Source of the DNA: Folioceros fuciformis
Taxonomy: Eukaryota; Anthocerotophyta; Anthocerotopsida; Anthocerotales
Reading direction: 5' to 3'
Length of the DNA stretch: 64,000 nucleotides
Assembly: GCA_049999805.1 (NCBI GenBank)
Contig: JBNGIO010006303.1
Span: 387,873-451,872 of the forward strand
A program made the translations under genes and the position numbers. Below the pieces are notes generated by a model that saw only the letters and a program-made list of their open reading frames with translations, was not told where the DNA came from and did no database searches. Within the stretch, counting starts at the first letter, position 1. Each line of letters begins with the position of its first letter. This document shows positions 11,723-21,940 of this stretch, in pieces.

Positions 11723-12308
11723 CGCTCTGCCTGCCCCAGAAGCGGGGGAGCAGGCCCGGCTATCACGAGCGACTGTGGAGAGCAGTACGGCTGCGCTTCA
11801 ATGCGCTACTACAAGACAAACCGGGTTGCATCGCCGTGAGACTGAGAGCGGTGACCTGGACCACACTCTCTGCTGAGGACTCGGAACAGATATGGTTTGC
11901 AGTTGCAACCGGTGATCATGAATGCAACATTCTCATCACATGACATCTGGCGTGTCTATGTAGACATGTCCTGGAGGCTGACGCTTTCATCGCGCGGAGT
12001 TGCTAGACTTGGCTCATTGTTTCGCCTGCATGCCCGTGGGCCACACCCGTAGCGCACAAAAGGACTTCCGCATCGCTGCTCCGGCCCTGCCGTGTCTTTG
12101 CAGCCTCTCCACGCCTCGGACCTTGCGAGCAGGACCGAGGAGGTAGTCGAAGGCGTGAGGTTCGCATATTCTTCTGCATCGTGTCTCGTTTCGTGAGCAA
12201 GGTAGATGAGTTCGAGGATGGCCACTCCCTGGTGCGGATTTGGTGCAGCATCTGCGGCGGAGATTGGCGGGAGGTCACTGCAGTGTCTGCATCGCTGTTG
12301 CCTTCAAT

Positions 12309-12390
12309 AGAGGGTTTTGGAATTGGGCTGGGCCTGGCTCGAGGGTTTTGGAATTGGGTGGGGCTGGTGCTGCCTTGAGGATTTTGAGGT
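12309..12390 (+). repeat. Short direct repeats in the leader of the nucleoside hydrolase gene
   Basis: The unit GAGGGTTTTGGAATTGGG occurs twice about 32 bp apart, followed by a shorter GAGGATTTTGAGG copy that ends just before the start codon at 12399. It is probably a small tandem expansion in the 5' leader. Confidence 0.6.
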
Positions 12391-12398
12391 GAGGCAAC

Positions 12399-14318
12399 AT
12401 GGTGGTTGATGTTGGGCAGACGGCTCTTGAGGATGTGGCCACCGGGGCCGGTGCTGCCGTTTCTGTTGTGCCCTCTTCGTTGCAGAGAACTGGCGTAAGG
12501 CAGGTTATTATTGATACCGACCCTGGCATTGGTAATGTCCCGCGCTCTCTCAGTTGCAGGGCCTTGAGCGTTTCATGGGTTTGGGGATTCAGGCACTCTT
12601 GTGGACGGTTGGTTGCGGATGGTCGCGAGTTTTTTGGTGGTCACTGACGCAGTGTTTGTTACCACAGACGATGCTCTGGCAATATTTATGGTTTTGGGGT
12701 CTCCACAATTCGAGGTGATTGGTCTCACCACTGTTTTTGGAAATGTGACCACGCCCTTGGCTACCAAGAATGCTCTGTACCTGGTGCGTTGGCGTGTTTC
12801 TGACCTGCAGCCAGCATGTTGAGATGGTTCTTGGTAAGGGCAATGCGGTGCCTTTTCCTAACAGTATGTGGATTGCTGGTTTAGTGTGAAGTGGCCGGAC
12901 AAGCTGATATTCCAGTTGCAGAGGGAAGCTCGCTGCCGTTGAGGGTACGCCGTGCTGCTTCTCTGTCTCGTCCCAGTGTCTGTCAGTAGCAATTCGTGAT
13001 GGTTTTGTCAGTTTCATGTACCTTATGGCATGGAATTTGTCGTCAGGGTCCACTTCCCCCCGTCGCAGACTTCATCCACGGTACCGACGGGTTCGGGAAT
13101 CTATTTGTGGCCAATCCGAAGGGCAAGAAAATTGACAAGGAGGCCTGTGACTTTCTGGTGGAGCAAGTCAATGCGCATCCTGGCGAGGTTACCGTTGTGG
13201 CGCTTGGGCCACTGACGAACGTCGCGCTCGTGAGTGTCAGGCCACCATAGTTTTTTTTGTCATGTCGCCAGGAAGTTTGTCCAATTGTTGTGTGTGGAAT
13301 GTGAAGAAAGCTTAACGTGGATGCCATTGTTCTGCAACAGGCTATCCAGAGAGACCATTCTTTTGCCAAGAATCTGAAAGAGCTCTTTGTACTTGGTGGT
13401 GCATTTTTCTCAGCTGGTAATATGACTCCAGCAGCAGAAGCCAATGTGAGTCTCCATCTCATATGTAAACATGCCCCGATTCCTCTGTAGACGGTTGTGC
13501 TGAGAGTGATTCTGGCGGTTGGTTTCAGATCTTTGGTGATCCGGTCGCTGCTGATGCTGTGTTCACATCAGGAGCAAATATTGTGATCATCGGGATCAAC
13601 CTCACCACTCAAGTTTCGTTTTCTGGTTGGGCAAATTGCTAGCTATGGTTGTCGTGGTCCTCTTACACTTGGATATATTGCTTTAGGGTCTAGCATGACT
13701 TGATTGCCGAGAGAGCATCATCTCAACATTTATGGGCTGGTCAGAATGGTTGTTTTCTCAGTGATTATTTTGCTGACTGCACTCTTCCTTGTTTCTTCAG
13801 GTTCAGATTTGGAAGAAATAAGGGACTCCAAGAGCAGATTTGGAAAATTGGTCTACGACATGTGTGCGTTTTACAGAGATTGGCACTTGAAATCTGACAG
13901 CGTCGATGGTAATCTTGAGTTTTCTCACACCTCTCTTTACGGCTGCTAAATCAGCCAGCTTGTTTAACAGCACGCTGTGCAGGGATTTTTCTTCATGATC
14001 CAACTTGTATGGCGGCACTCATCGATCCCTCTCTCTTCACCTACAAGTCTGGGGTCGTGCGGGTGGAAACCGAAGGCATCTGCTTTGGCCACACGCTCAT
14101 GGATCAAGGGCTCAAGAAGTAAGTGTCCGAACCATCTGCCATCGAGTCCGCTATGCCGTATGATATGTTCCCGATTCTGGAGAATCATTGTGTTCTTGTT
14201 GTCAAGCAGCTGGGCATCAGAAAATCCGTGGACTAACCAACCGCAAGTAAGAGTTGGTTGGACTGTCGATGTGGAGAGGGTGAAATCACTGGTGAAGGGC
14301 TTGCTGAAGCAATCTTGA
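12399..14318 (+). CDS. Inosine/uridine-preferring nucleoside hydrolase
   Basis: Nine exons join in phase (12399-12531, 12668-12783, 12885-12944, 13047-13229, 13341-13445, 13529-13625, 13801-13908, 13983-14118, 14210-14318), encoding 348 residues. The Asp cluster of the family is created across the first intron (IIDTDPGID|DALAIF). Further family marks are EVAGQADIPVAEG, DFIHGTDGFGN, VVALGPLTNVAL, LFVLGGAF, EANIFGDPVAAD, FYRDWHLKSD, GIFLHDP and ENPWTNQP. These enzymes cleave the N-glycosidic bond of ribonucleosides to give base and ribose, in purine and pyrimidine salvage. Plant members are cytosolic or extracellular. No signal peptide is evident, so cytosolic is likelier. The N-terminus before the Asp cluster is about 20 residues longer than usual. 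Confidence 0.9.
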
Positions 14319-15347
14319 CTCATGCTACTGTCCAAGTCTACAGACACAAAAACAAAATGTGCAAAGTTGCCCGAGCAGCTCGTGACTGTGAAATCATAGG
14401 TTACGGAGAGTGGCATCATGCTATATGCCTGCCAGTGCTACCATTTCTCTTATAAACCGTGACATGCCGCTGTTTCCTGGCCTAACTACGTTGTTAACGT
14501 CTACCTGCTCTTCGCCACATGGGAACGAGAAGGTTAGGTCTGTCCACAGTCCTAGACTGCTGTCAATCACCTGTTTCTGAAGCCCAGAGGACTGAATCCT
14601 TTAATGAGATCATTTCAGTATTCCATCGGAGTGAACATGATGATAGAGACCTTGGCTTGCAACGGTGTAACAGCAAACCCAAAGAAGTAGTACGTCCAGA
14701 TGCTTCGCCAGACACCCCAACCCAGGTCAGTGCACGAGCAATTCACTGACATTTCTTGCTCTATCATGCAACTGCAGGTACAAGAATATTGGATTATCTA
14801 TCTATACAAAGACATGAACAAATAACTTGAAGTATTAGATCTTTAAATATTAGATGATGTAACCAAAAAAAGGTATTTTATCAGAAGTGTATAAATAAAT
14901 AAATGAACAAGCATCGTCTTCTCTTGTCTTTGCTGTTTTGGTAGAAGTATCTTAGGCTAGTGGTAGGGTTTTGTTGTCTACTAACGTGATAAAATATCAA
15001 GTTTATTAAACTATGATAAATTCTTATTATAGTCAATATTATGAAACAATTTTCACCCAACCTCAATGAATACAACAAATGGTCTTCTCATAAAAAAAGT
15101 TTGCCCGAGAGGACAAGTCATCAATATCACAAATACTTATATTTTATATACACTATACTTGTATTTTATATACATTATGCCTAAATCACTAAGTCATCAC
15201 TTAACTTCCTTAGATAATAAAATTATCATCTATCTACATCCAAAGGTAATAAAATAATAGGCTGCATAATCAACACCATTTCAACCTTTCTAATTACTTG
15301 GACCATGGATTCATCACATTAAAGTATTTTAAAAATATAATTATCTC
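14319..15347. other. Intergenic, AT-rich in its second half
   Basis: The 3' region of the nucleoside hydrolase gene is followed by about 500 bp of AT-rich DNA (14800-15340) with no supported gene. Confidence 0.5.
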
Positions 15348-15520
15348 AATCTCGGTACTGTGGATAGATTAGGTTAAATCATGATTCGTATATCACTGGG
15401 AGACAAAAGCACTATATATGCAAGCACTCTGAGAATCTCGGTACTGTGGGTAGGTTAGGTTAAATCATGATTCTTATATTACCCGAGACAAAAACACTAT
15501 ATATATGCGAGCACTCTCAC
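15348..15520 (+). promoter_or_regulatory. Duplicated ~86-bp promoter module with TATA boxes, F-box copy 1
   Basis: Two tandem units (15348-15433 and 15434-about 15520) share AATCTCGGTACTGTGG, TTAGGTTAAATCATGATTC and a TATA box: ACTATATATGC near 15411 and CACTATATATATGC near 15496. The same module occurs once before F-box copy 2 at 18123. The second TATA lies about 85 bp before the ancestral start, as expected for a core promoter. Confidence 0.65.
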
Positions 15521-17215
15521 ATTCGAAGGTAATCAGTTGCAAAGACCTTTAACCTACAACCGTGTCATACGTGGAATCAGCGCTATGGAGCGTGCAACTA
15601 GCCTTGCTGCTGGAGAAGAGGTTGTCGCAGGCCCAAGCTGCTCCATATCGGACACGAATACGACGTAGGACATTGGATAGCCAGATGACATCATATGTTG
15701 ATCGTAGACCAGCAGATCCGGAGGAAGGGTCCCATGAGTATGGGATCAATGGCAAGGAGGCCCTGGTGCAATGGAGCCAACTGCCTGAGGATGTAGTGGG
15801 TAAGATCCAAGCTCAGCTCCCGTTGGTGAGCTTGGTTGGATCGAGCGCAGTGTCCAAGCAATGGAAGGAGGCGGTGACGTCACCCTTCTTGTTGCAGGAG
15901 AGGCTAGCATCTCGAGGAATGTCAGATCCATACATGTTGTTCATGGTAGGCTTAAACTTCCGTTCAGGCATCAAGTCTTGCGCCTATGATCCTACCTCCA
16001 ACCGTTGGTATCAGCCCCAGCGCCCGCCAGGGACAAAACGCACCTTCTTGGAAGGTACGGGACGCCGTGGGTCGCAGCCAGGAGATGTGGAGTTGCCCCC
16101 AGTGTCTGCAAGTGGCAGTGTGCTAATGTTCGTTCAGTTCAGTGAGAGGCGAGCCTCCGTGCCTTGTATTGGCAACCCCGTGGCCATGAAGAGGTCCTGG
16201 ACGTGCCTACCCGCGCGCCCAGATGACATAGACCTGCGAGACGTGCGGGGCATGTTTGTAGACGCCACAACGAAATGCTTCAAGATGGTGGCAGTAAGAG
16301 AGACTCGGGTGCATCGCGCGGATGCCAACTCCATCCCGACATACGTCTTCGATTCGAAGGTGGGGAGTTGGAGTGTGACAAGCCGTGACTTGCCGGCGGG
16401 TGGGATCTTCAATAAGCCCTCTCGTAAATGGCAGCACGGAGTGTTTGTGGGCACGGTGCTGTATTGCCTGGACCGAGACTGGAATATGTTGTGCTACGAC
16501 CTGGAGCAGGCCAGTTGGAGCGGGCTGGCCATAAACAAGCCTGCCGACTTTAACATGTACTACGGTAATTTCATGAACGTGCGTGGGCGACTGCTATGCG
16601 GGTCCGTAGGTGTGGAGTTGAATGTGGGCGAATTTTGCTTTCAGATATGGGAGTTGGATTTCAAGTGCATGACTTGGACAGTGGTGGACTAAATCCCTGC
16701 TCACATATTGTATGAATTCAGAAAGAACTGCAGTGAATGTCAACATCGAAGGTGGTTTCATTTTCTCCGGCATATGAAGATTGTGGCTGCACAAGACCAA
16801 GTTCACATTATGCAGAGCCAGTTAAACACAATCGCAGCTCTAGATTTGAGCAAGGGTCCCGCGACTTGGAGATGGCTTCCTCCCTACCCCTACGAGCGTT
16901 TCGTCGTAACCAGTGTCCATTGCGTAGACCCATGGCTGGAAATGGCAAGTTGGAACCAAATGGATGGAGTAGAGAAGATTTATACAGAGCCTGTGCAGTA
17001 AATGTAAGGCAAGGGATAAGGATTTTGGGTAGAACCTTCACATACACTATTCCCTAGTTAGGGTTGGTGCAATAGGGCACTACCGAAAGTCATAGTAGCA
17101 AGCTGCATGTATTGAATAGCCTTCTTGCTCATGTGTTCTTTGGAATCCAACATTTTGCTCTTTTCTCACTCTATTTTGCTACCTTCCACTTCGGGCTTCT
17201 CAACTCACAATGGTA
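15434..17215 (+). repeat. Tandem segmental duplication, unit 1 (F-box locus)
   Basis: Promoter, gene body and 3' flank of F-box copy 1 are repeated at 18123-19935. The 3' flanks still share TTTGGAATCCAACATTTTGC and CTTCCACTTCGGGCTTCTC. About 900 bp of unrelated DNA separates the units. Confidence 0.75.
15585..17001 (+). pseudogene. F-box/kelch-like gene copy 1, broken
   Basis: This is a tandem paralog of the gene at 18357-19688, with the same intronless layout. The F-box is intact (LPEDVVGKIQAQLPLVSLV and AVSKQWKEAVTSPFLLQERL), followed by kelch-like text such as CAYDPTSNRWYQP. There are two lesions relative to copy 2. First, 20 nt are missing near 15657, so translation from the ATG at 15585 stops soon after. 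The first ATG in the F-box frame is 15685. Second, CAA became TAA at 16690-16692 (VVD-stop here, VVEQ in copy 2). Past that stop the frame stays open for about 100 codons that match copy 2. A truncated 335-residue product (15685-16692) is possible. F-box proteins select substrates for SCF ubiquitin ligases. Confidence 0.7.
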
Positions 17216-18122
17216 GTTCTCTTCCATGCCTTGTGGACAAGATAGTCAAGCACCTCAGTGCAACATGCGTCAACTCAAAGAACGTTTATGTTTAACATGA
17301 CTTAATCCTAAGAATCAACATGTCATTAGAAGACATGTCCTTAAAAGCTCTTTGATTACCTAGACCTCCCATTCAGGTGTGGCGTTTGCGGGTTTTAAAG
17401 TCACCTTAAACAACATTTTTTGTTGCAATCAAGTGTAGGGGCAAGACTTTTTGATGCAGAGGTCAAAAAAGTTACGAACTTCGTTGAAGAAAGTGGAAGT
17501 TGCAGATGACCCCTTGGTAGCATACACCCCAGAGTGCAAGGAAGCAAAGTCAGATCTCGACGAGCAGGTAGGTAGGCTATTGGAAACTAGATTGGGTAGT
17601 GTTGAATCTTCTTAAGTTGGTTCTTCTCAATCCTTTCTGGTGGTTTCCTATGGTTGAGGAGGTCTCTTGGAAAGGCTAGGTAGGGTTGAAGGAAGGGTGT
17701 GGCGAGAGGCATTGTGACCCATAACGGTTTTCATCAAAGCAAAGCGTGCAAGACGATGGCTTACTTAGGATGAGCAATGCAATAGGCAATAATCTCTTGG
17801 CTATGCCTTCTACTCAATGCTAGTTTCGCCTAATGAAGAGCTGGGAACTAAAATTGAGACTTAACATCTTCCCATGGCCTCAGCGCCCGAGATGTCACAG
17901 CAAAAGGTCACAGCCTTTTGCTGACATAATTTAATAATTTTCCTTCATGAAAAAAAAACTTTGTTACATATTTATTCATTCAATCACACACTTCATTTTT
18001 ATTTTGTGCCCTTTCCGACATTATACGTTCAATTAGGGCATATGACCACCTATCCAAGGCTTGGTTACAGATTTATTCACTCCAGCACACATTACAAACG
18101 ATTTTGGACATAGGGTTGTCTT
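17216..18122. other. Spacer between the two F-box duplication units
   Basis: About 900 bp, moderately AT-rich, with no supported gene. Confidence 0.5.
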
Positions 18123-18200
18123 AATCTCGGTACTTTGGGTAGGATTAGGTTAAATCATAATTCTTGTATCACCGAGAGACAAAAGCAGTATATATGCGGG
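18123..18200 (+). promoter_or_regulatory. Promoter module with TATA box, F-box copy 2
   Basis: A single copy of the module seen upstream of copy 1: AATCTCGGTACTTTGGG, then TTAGGTTAAATCATAATTC, then GTATATATGC near 18188. Its spacing to the gene matches copy 1. Confidence 0.55.
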
Positions 18201-18356
18201 CACTCTCTCACACAGTTCGAAGGTAATCACAGTTGCAAAGACCTTTGACCTACAGGCGTGTCATACTTGGAATCAACACTATGGAGCGTGCAAACTAGCC
18301 TTGCTGCTGGAGAAGAGGTTGTCGCAGGCCCAAGCTGCTCCATATCGGACACGAGT

Positions 18357-19688
18357 ATGTCGTCCTCTCCAGCAAAGCGACGTAGGACATTGGACAGCCA
18401 GGGGACATCGTGTGTTGATCGTGACCCAGCAGATCCGGAGGGAGGGTCCCGTGAGGATGGAATCAAGGTACAGGACGCCGTGGTGCAATGGAGCGAGCTG
18501 CCTGAAGGTATAGTGGGTAAGATCCAAGCTCAGCTCCCGTTGGTGAGCCTGGTACGGTCCAGAGCAGTGTGCAAGCAATGGGAGGAGGCGGTGACGTCAC
18601 CCTTCTTGTTGCGGGAGAGACTAGCATCTCGAGGAGGGGTGTCAGACCCATGCATGTTGTTCGTGGTAGGCTTAAACATCCGTTCAAGCGTCAAGTCTTG
18701 CGCCTATGATCCTACCTCCAACCGTTGGTATCAGCCCCAACTCCCGCCAGGGGCAAAACGGACCTTCTTGGTAAACCCGGAACGTCGTGGGTCGCGCCCA
18801 GGAGACGTGGAGCTGCCCGTAGTGTCTGCAGGTGGCGGTGTGCTTATGTTCGTTAAGTACAGTCGGAGGCATGCCTCCGTGCCTTGCGTTGGCAATCCCG
18901 TGGCCATGAAGAGGTCCTGGATATGCCTACCCGAGGCCCCAGATGCCATGAACCTGCTACACGTGCGGGGCATGTTTGTAGACGCTACAACCAAGTGCTT
19001 CAAGATGGTGGCAGTGAGAGAGACGCGGGTGGATCGCTCGGATGCCAACACCGTCCCGACATACGTCTTCGATTCGAAGGTGTGGAATTGGAGTTTGGCA
19101 AGCCGTGGGTTGCCGGTGGCTGGTAGCTTCAACGACACCTTTCGTACACGGCAGAACGGAGTGTTTGTGGGCACGGTGCTCTATTGCCTGGACCGAAACT
19201 GGAATGTGTTGTGCTACGACCTGGAGCAGGCCAGTTGGAGCTGGCTGGAGGTAGACAAACCTGCCTCCTTTAGCATCTATTATGGTAATGTCATTACCGT
19301 GCGGGGGCGATTGCTATGCGGGACTATAGGTTTGGACTTCAAGGTGAGGGACTTTTGCCTTCAGATATGGGAGTTGGACTTCAAGTGCATGACTTGGTCA
19401 GTGGTGGAACAAATGCCTGTTCACATGTTGCATGCATTCAATAAGCACCGCACGGGAGGTCGCCCAAGGAATGTTCCTATTTACCGGAAGATGACGATTG
19501 TGGCTGGAGGAGACCAAGTTTACGTTATGCAGATGGATTTAAACACAATCGCGTCGCTAGATTTGAGCGAAAGTCCCGCGACTTGGAGATGGCTTCCTTC
19601 CTACCCCCACGAGCCTTTTATCATAAGAAGTGTTCATTGCGTAGACCCATGGCTAGAATTGGGTAGTTGGGGCCCAGATGGAGTATAG
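18357..19688 (+). CDS. F-box/kelch-like protein, copy 2
   Basis: A single-exon ORF of 443 residues. The F-box is at about residues 45-90 (LPEGIVGKIQAQLPLVSLV, AVCKQWEEAVTSPFLLRERL). A beta-rich region with kelch-like repeats follows (SCAYDPTSNRWYQPQ, YCLDRNWNVLCYDLEQASW, WELDFKCMTWSVVEQ, SLDLSESPATWRWLP). The role is probably substrate choice for an SCF E3 ligase; the substrate is unknown. The start is 18357 because the upstream ATG at 18281, which is the start position in copy 1, runs into TAG after five codons owing to one extra A (GCAAACTAG against GCAACTAGC). That leaves a 5-codon upstream ORF. A basic stretch (PAKRRRTLD) follows the chosen start. Confidence 0.8.
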   Translation: MSSSPAKRRRTLDSQGTSCVDRDPADPEGGSREDGIKVQDAVVQWSELPEGIVGKIQAQLPLVSLVRSRAVCKQWEEAVTSPFLLRERLASRGGVSDPCMLFVVGLNIRSSVKSCAYDPTSNRWYQPQLPPGAKRTFLVNPERRGSRPGDVELPVVSAGGGVLMFVKYSRRHASVPCVGNPVAMKRSWICLPEAPDAMNLLHVRGMFVDATTKCFKMVAVRETRVDRSDANTVPTYVFDSKVWNWSLASRGLPVAGSFNDTFRTRQNGVFVGTVLYCLDRNWNVLCYDLEQASWSWLEVDKPASFSIYYGNVITVRGRLLCGTIGLDFKVRDFCLQIWELDFKCMTWSVVEQMPVHMLHAFNKHRTGGRPRNVPIYRKMTIVAGGDQVYVMQMDLNTIASLDLSESPATWRWLPSYPHEPFIIRSVHCVDPWLELGSWGPDGV

Positions 19689-20044
19689 AAGACTCATGTG
19701 GAGCCTGCATAGTATGTGCAGTGCTAGGGCTAAGGATTGCGGATAGAACCTTCACACATGCTACTCCCTTAGGGCCGGTCCCACGGGGCGCTACCGGAAA
19801 TTGTACTCGCGAACTGCATGCACTGAATGGCCTTTTTGTTCATCGTGCTCTTTGGAATCCAACATCCAACATTTTGCTTCTTCTTACTCCATGCTGCGAC
19901 CTTCCACTTCGGGCTTCTCTACTTCGCAACGATGTCGCATGTCTTCGAAGGAGCTGAACTTGAGAAGGATGAATTTGCAAGTGCCTTCCACTCAGTTTCT
20001 CACCGATTTACCCATGCTTTAAATCCCATTTCACAAGATCAGCT

Positions 20045-21724
20045 TCATGAGCTGACATACATGTTCAGCTTCCTGATCTCGTCTTCCTCCTCCTCATCCA
20101 CTACATCCTCTTTGTCTTTGGGCAGTTGCAGACGCCCACCCATGCTGAATTCTGGCGCATCAGCTTCATCTTCGCTGCTGGGCGGCTGCACGTAATCTAC
20201 TGACAGCTTACTCTTAAACTGCTGATCGCTGCACTTGAGAAACCATGGCAAGCTGCACTTGATCTTTTTATCGGTTATACGCTGGTGCCGGGGCTTCACC
20301 CTTCCCTCCAGATCATAAGTGAAGTACTCTGGGAATTCAACAATCTCCTTTGGAGGTCGCTGCATTTGTGTCAAGCAGTACTCCAAATGCGGCTTGATCA
20401 CCTGCTCCACGCTCAAGCCGAGGATGACAGGACACCGGGTCACCATCTTCCTGACATCTTGGAGGCTAAACCCTGCTTCGCTTAAAGCTGTAATCCTGGT
20501 GCCCGCAAGCGGCACGTTGATGACAAGTATTTGAGGAAGCTTTTCTAGGATCTCAACACCATCATTCTGACTTATCCCCGCGTTCTTTACTAGCCAGGAG
20601 AGCTTTGGGTTGTACTTGGCCATCACATCCAGCCCCAGGAGGTCTGGGAATCTCACCACAACATCTCCCACCACCTCCTTCCTGACACCTATCTTCAGGA
20701 GGGCATCAACAGCAGGCTTTATTTGATCTTCAAGATCAAAGCCCAACAAAAACGGCCTTGTCTCCAGAATGGTTGCAATGACACCTTTCGGAATCCCAAG
20801 ACCTATCAAATAGTCTACTTTAGGCTTGAGGTTGTTGCCCACTCTCATGCCAAGAATTTCTGGGTACTCTGTCAGCATTCCTCCCACCTCTCTCACATTC
20901 ACTCCCAGGCTGACCAGGTATGCGACAGAAGTGCTCATGGTGCCTTCAATCCTAAAACCCAAAATATCAGGATACCGAGTCAACACTTTCCCGATATCTT
21001 TGTTGTCGATGCCAAGGCCCCTGAGATAGCTCACCACTGGCTGCAAATCGATCACCACGCTAGCATGCAGCACTTGCGGATGCTTCCTGATCAAATGAGG
21101 CAGTGCAGCTCTGGTCACCCCAATGTTCTCTAAGTAGTCAAGGACAGGAATGATGTTCTTCTTCACACTGCACCCAATCATGAGAGGATAGTTGTTGATG
21201 TCATCCACTGTGAGCTCAATCTTTTTCAAAAACTTGACTCTCTCCTGCATCACCTCCAATGTGGTTGGCAGCTCCACCTCCCGCAGCTCCTTGGTGTTGG
21301 TGTCCACGCCTTCCGACTTGAGGTACGCCAACACCTGTCCCCGCCCAGACACCTCCTTCGCATACGTGTTCACCTCGCCGGCTGTGACAGAAGGCTCCGC
21401 AAACGCCGACGTTTGGGCTGAAACATCCCGCGCTGCGGCTTGCGCACAATACTTCCGCACGCCGGCCTGCTGGTAACATCTCCCAGCACACCATCCCCCT
21501 GTGCTGGCCGACTGCTGCCTCAGCGAGGGTGAGGGCACCAACTGCCTGCGCAGCAGTTCCGCACATTGCAATGCCTTCTCATCCGGAACACTCCCTGACC
21601 TTACTCTGGACAGCGTAGATTTCCGCACGCGAGGCGACTGCAGCGATTCAGAGCATAGCGAGGCAAGCAGGGAGGATGCTGCCATGCCAGGGCCGTTCTG
21701 GCACCGGGCCCCTAGGAGTTTCAT
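20045..21724 (-). CDS. MTERF4: mTERF4-type organelle RNA-binding protein (BSM/RUG2-like)
   Basis: An intronless gene of 559 residues from the ATG at 21724; a second in-frame ATG lies at 21685. The first 130 or so residues are Ser/Arg/Ala-rich with few acids, as in a plastid transit peptide. Then come at least seven mTERF helical repeats with the Pro-hydrophobic signature: NNYPLMIGCSVKKNIIPVLD, RKHPQVLHASV, TRYPDILGFRIEGTMSTSVA, TEYPEILGMRVG, ETRPFLLGF and VRFPDLLGL. The end carries FPEYFTYDLEGRVKPRH, CSLPWFLKCSD and FSMGGRLQLP, which mark the mTERF4 subgroup, followed by an acidic tail. In angiosperms mTERF4 is needed for splicing of plastid group II introns. The 3' end is convergent with F-box copy 2. 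Confidence 0.9.
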   Translation of the reverse strand: MKLLGARCQNGPGMAASSLLASLCSESLQSPRVRKSTLSRVRSGSVPDEKALQCAELLRRQLVPSPSLRQQSASTGGWCAGRCYQQAGVRKYCAQAAARDVSAQTSAFAEPSVTAGEVNTYAKEVSGRGQVLAYLKSEGVDTNTKELREVELPTTLEVMQERVKFLKKIELTVDDINNYPLMIGCSVKKNIIPVLDYLENIGVTRAALPHLIRKHPQVLHASVVIDLQPVVSYLRGLGIDNKDIGKVLTRYPDILGFRIEGTMSTSVAYLVSLGVNVREVGGMLTEYPEILGMRVGNNLKPKVDYLIGLGIPKGVIATILETRPFLLGFDLEDQIKPAVDALLKIGVRKEVVGDVVVRFPDLLGLDVMAKYNPKLSWLVKNAGISQNDGVEILEKLPQILVINVPLAGTRITALSEAGFSLQDVRKMVTRCPVILGLSVEQVIKPHLEYCLTQMQRPPKEIVEFPEYFTYDLEGRVKPRHQRITDKKIKCSLPWFLKCSDQQFKSKLSVDYVQPPSSEDEADAPEFSMGGRLQLPKDKEDVVDEEEEDEIRKLNMYVSS

Positions 21725-21925
21725 GCACTCTCCCGTATTCTGACCAACCACTACAAGACTCTACTTCCAGGTCTCACCAATTCCTTGAGCTCAAGATCTC
21801 CGATGGCAACAGTGTGCAATCCGGCAGCTTCTCAAGGAATCATCCGGCATCGCAAGACGACTCACAAGGCAGGCGAGCCATTTCTTGCAATGCGAGCTCT
21901 CGCAATGCGCTAAGGTTGCCCGAGG

Positions 21926-21940
21926 GTTTAGGGTTTTGGG
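21926..21940 (-). promoter_or_regulatory. Telo-box upstream of mTERF4
   Basis: The plus strand reads GGTTTAGGGTTTTGGG, which is AAACCCTAAACC on the gene strand, about 200 bp before the mTERF4 start. Telo-boxes are frequent in plant promoters of translation and organelle-biogenesis genes. Confidence 0.4.

Larger units (their letters stand above)
18123..19935 (+). repeat. Tandem segmental duplication, unit 2 (F-box locus)
   Basis: This unit matches 15434-17215 from the TATA module to the 3' flank. Its right edge falls about 100 bp before the stop codon of the convergent mTERF4 gene. Confidence 0.75.
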
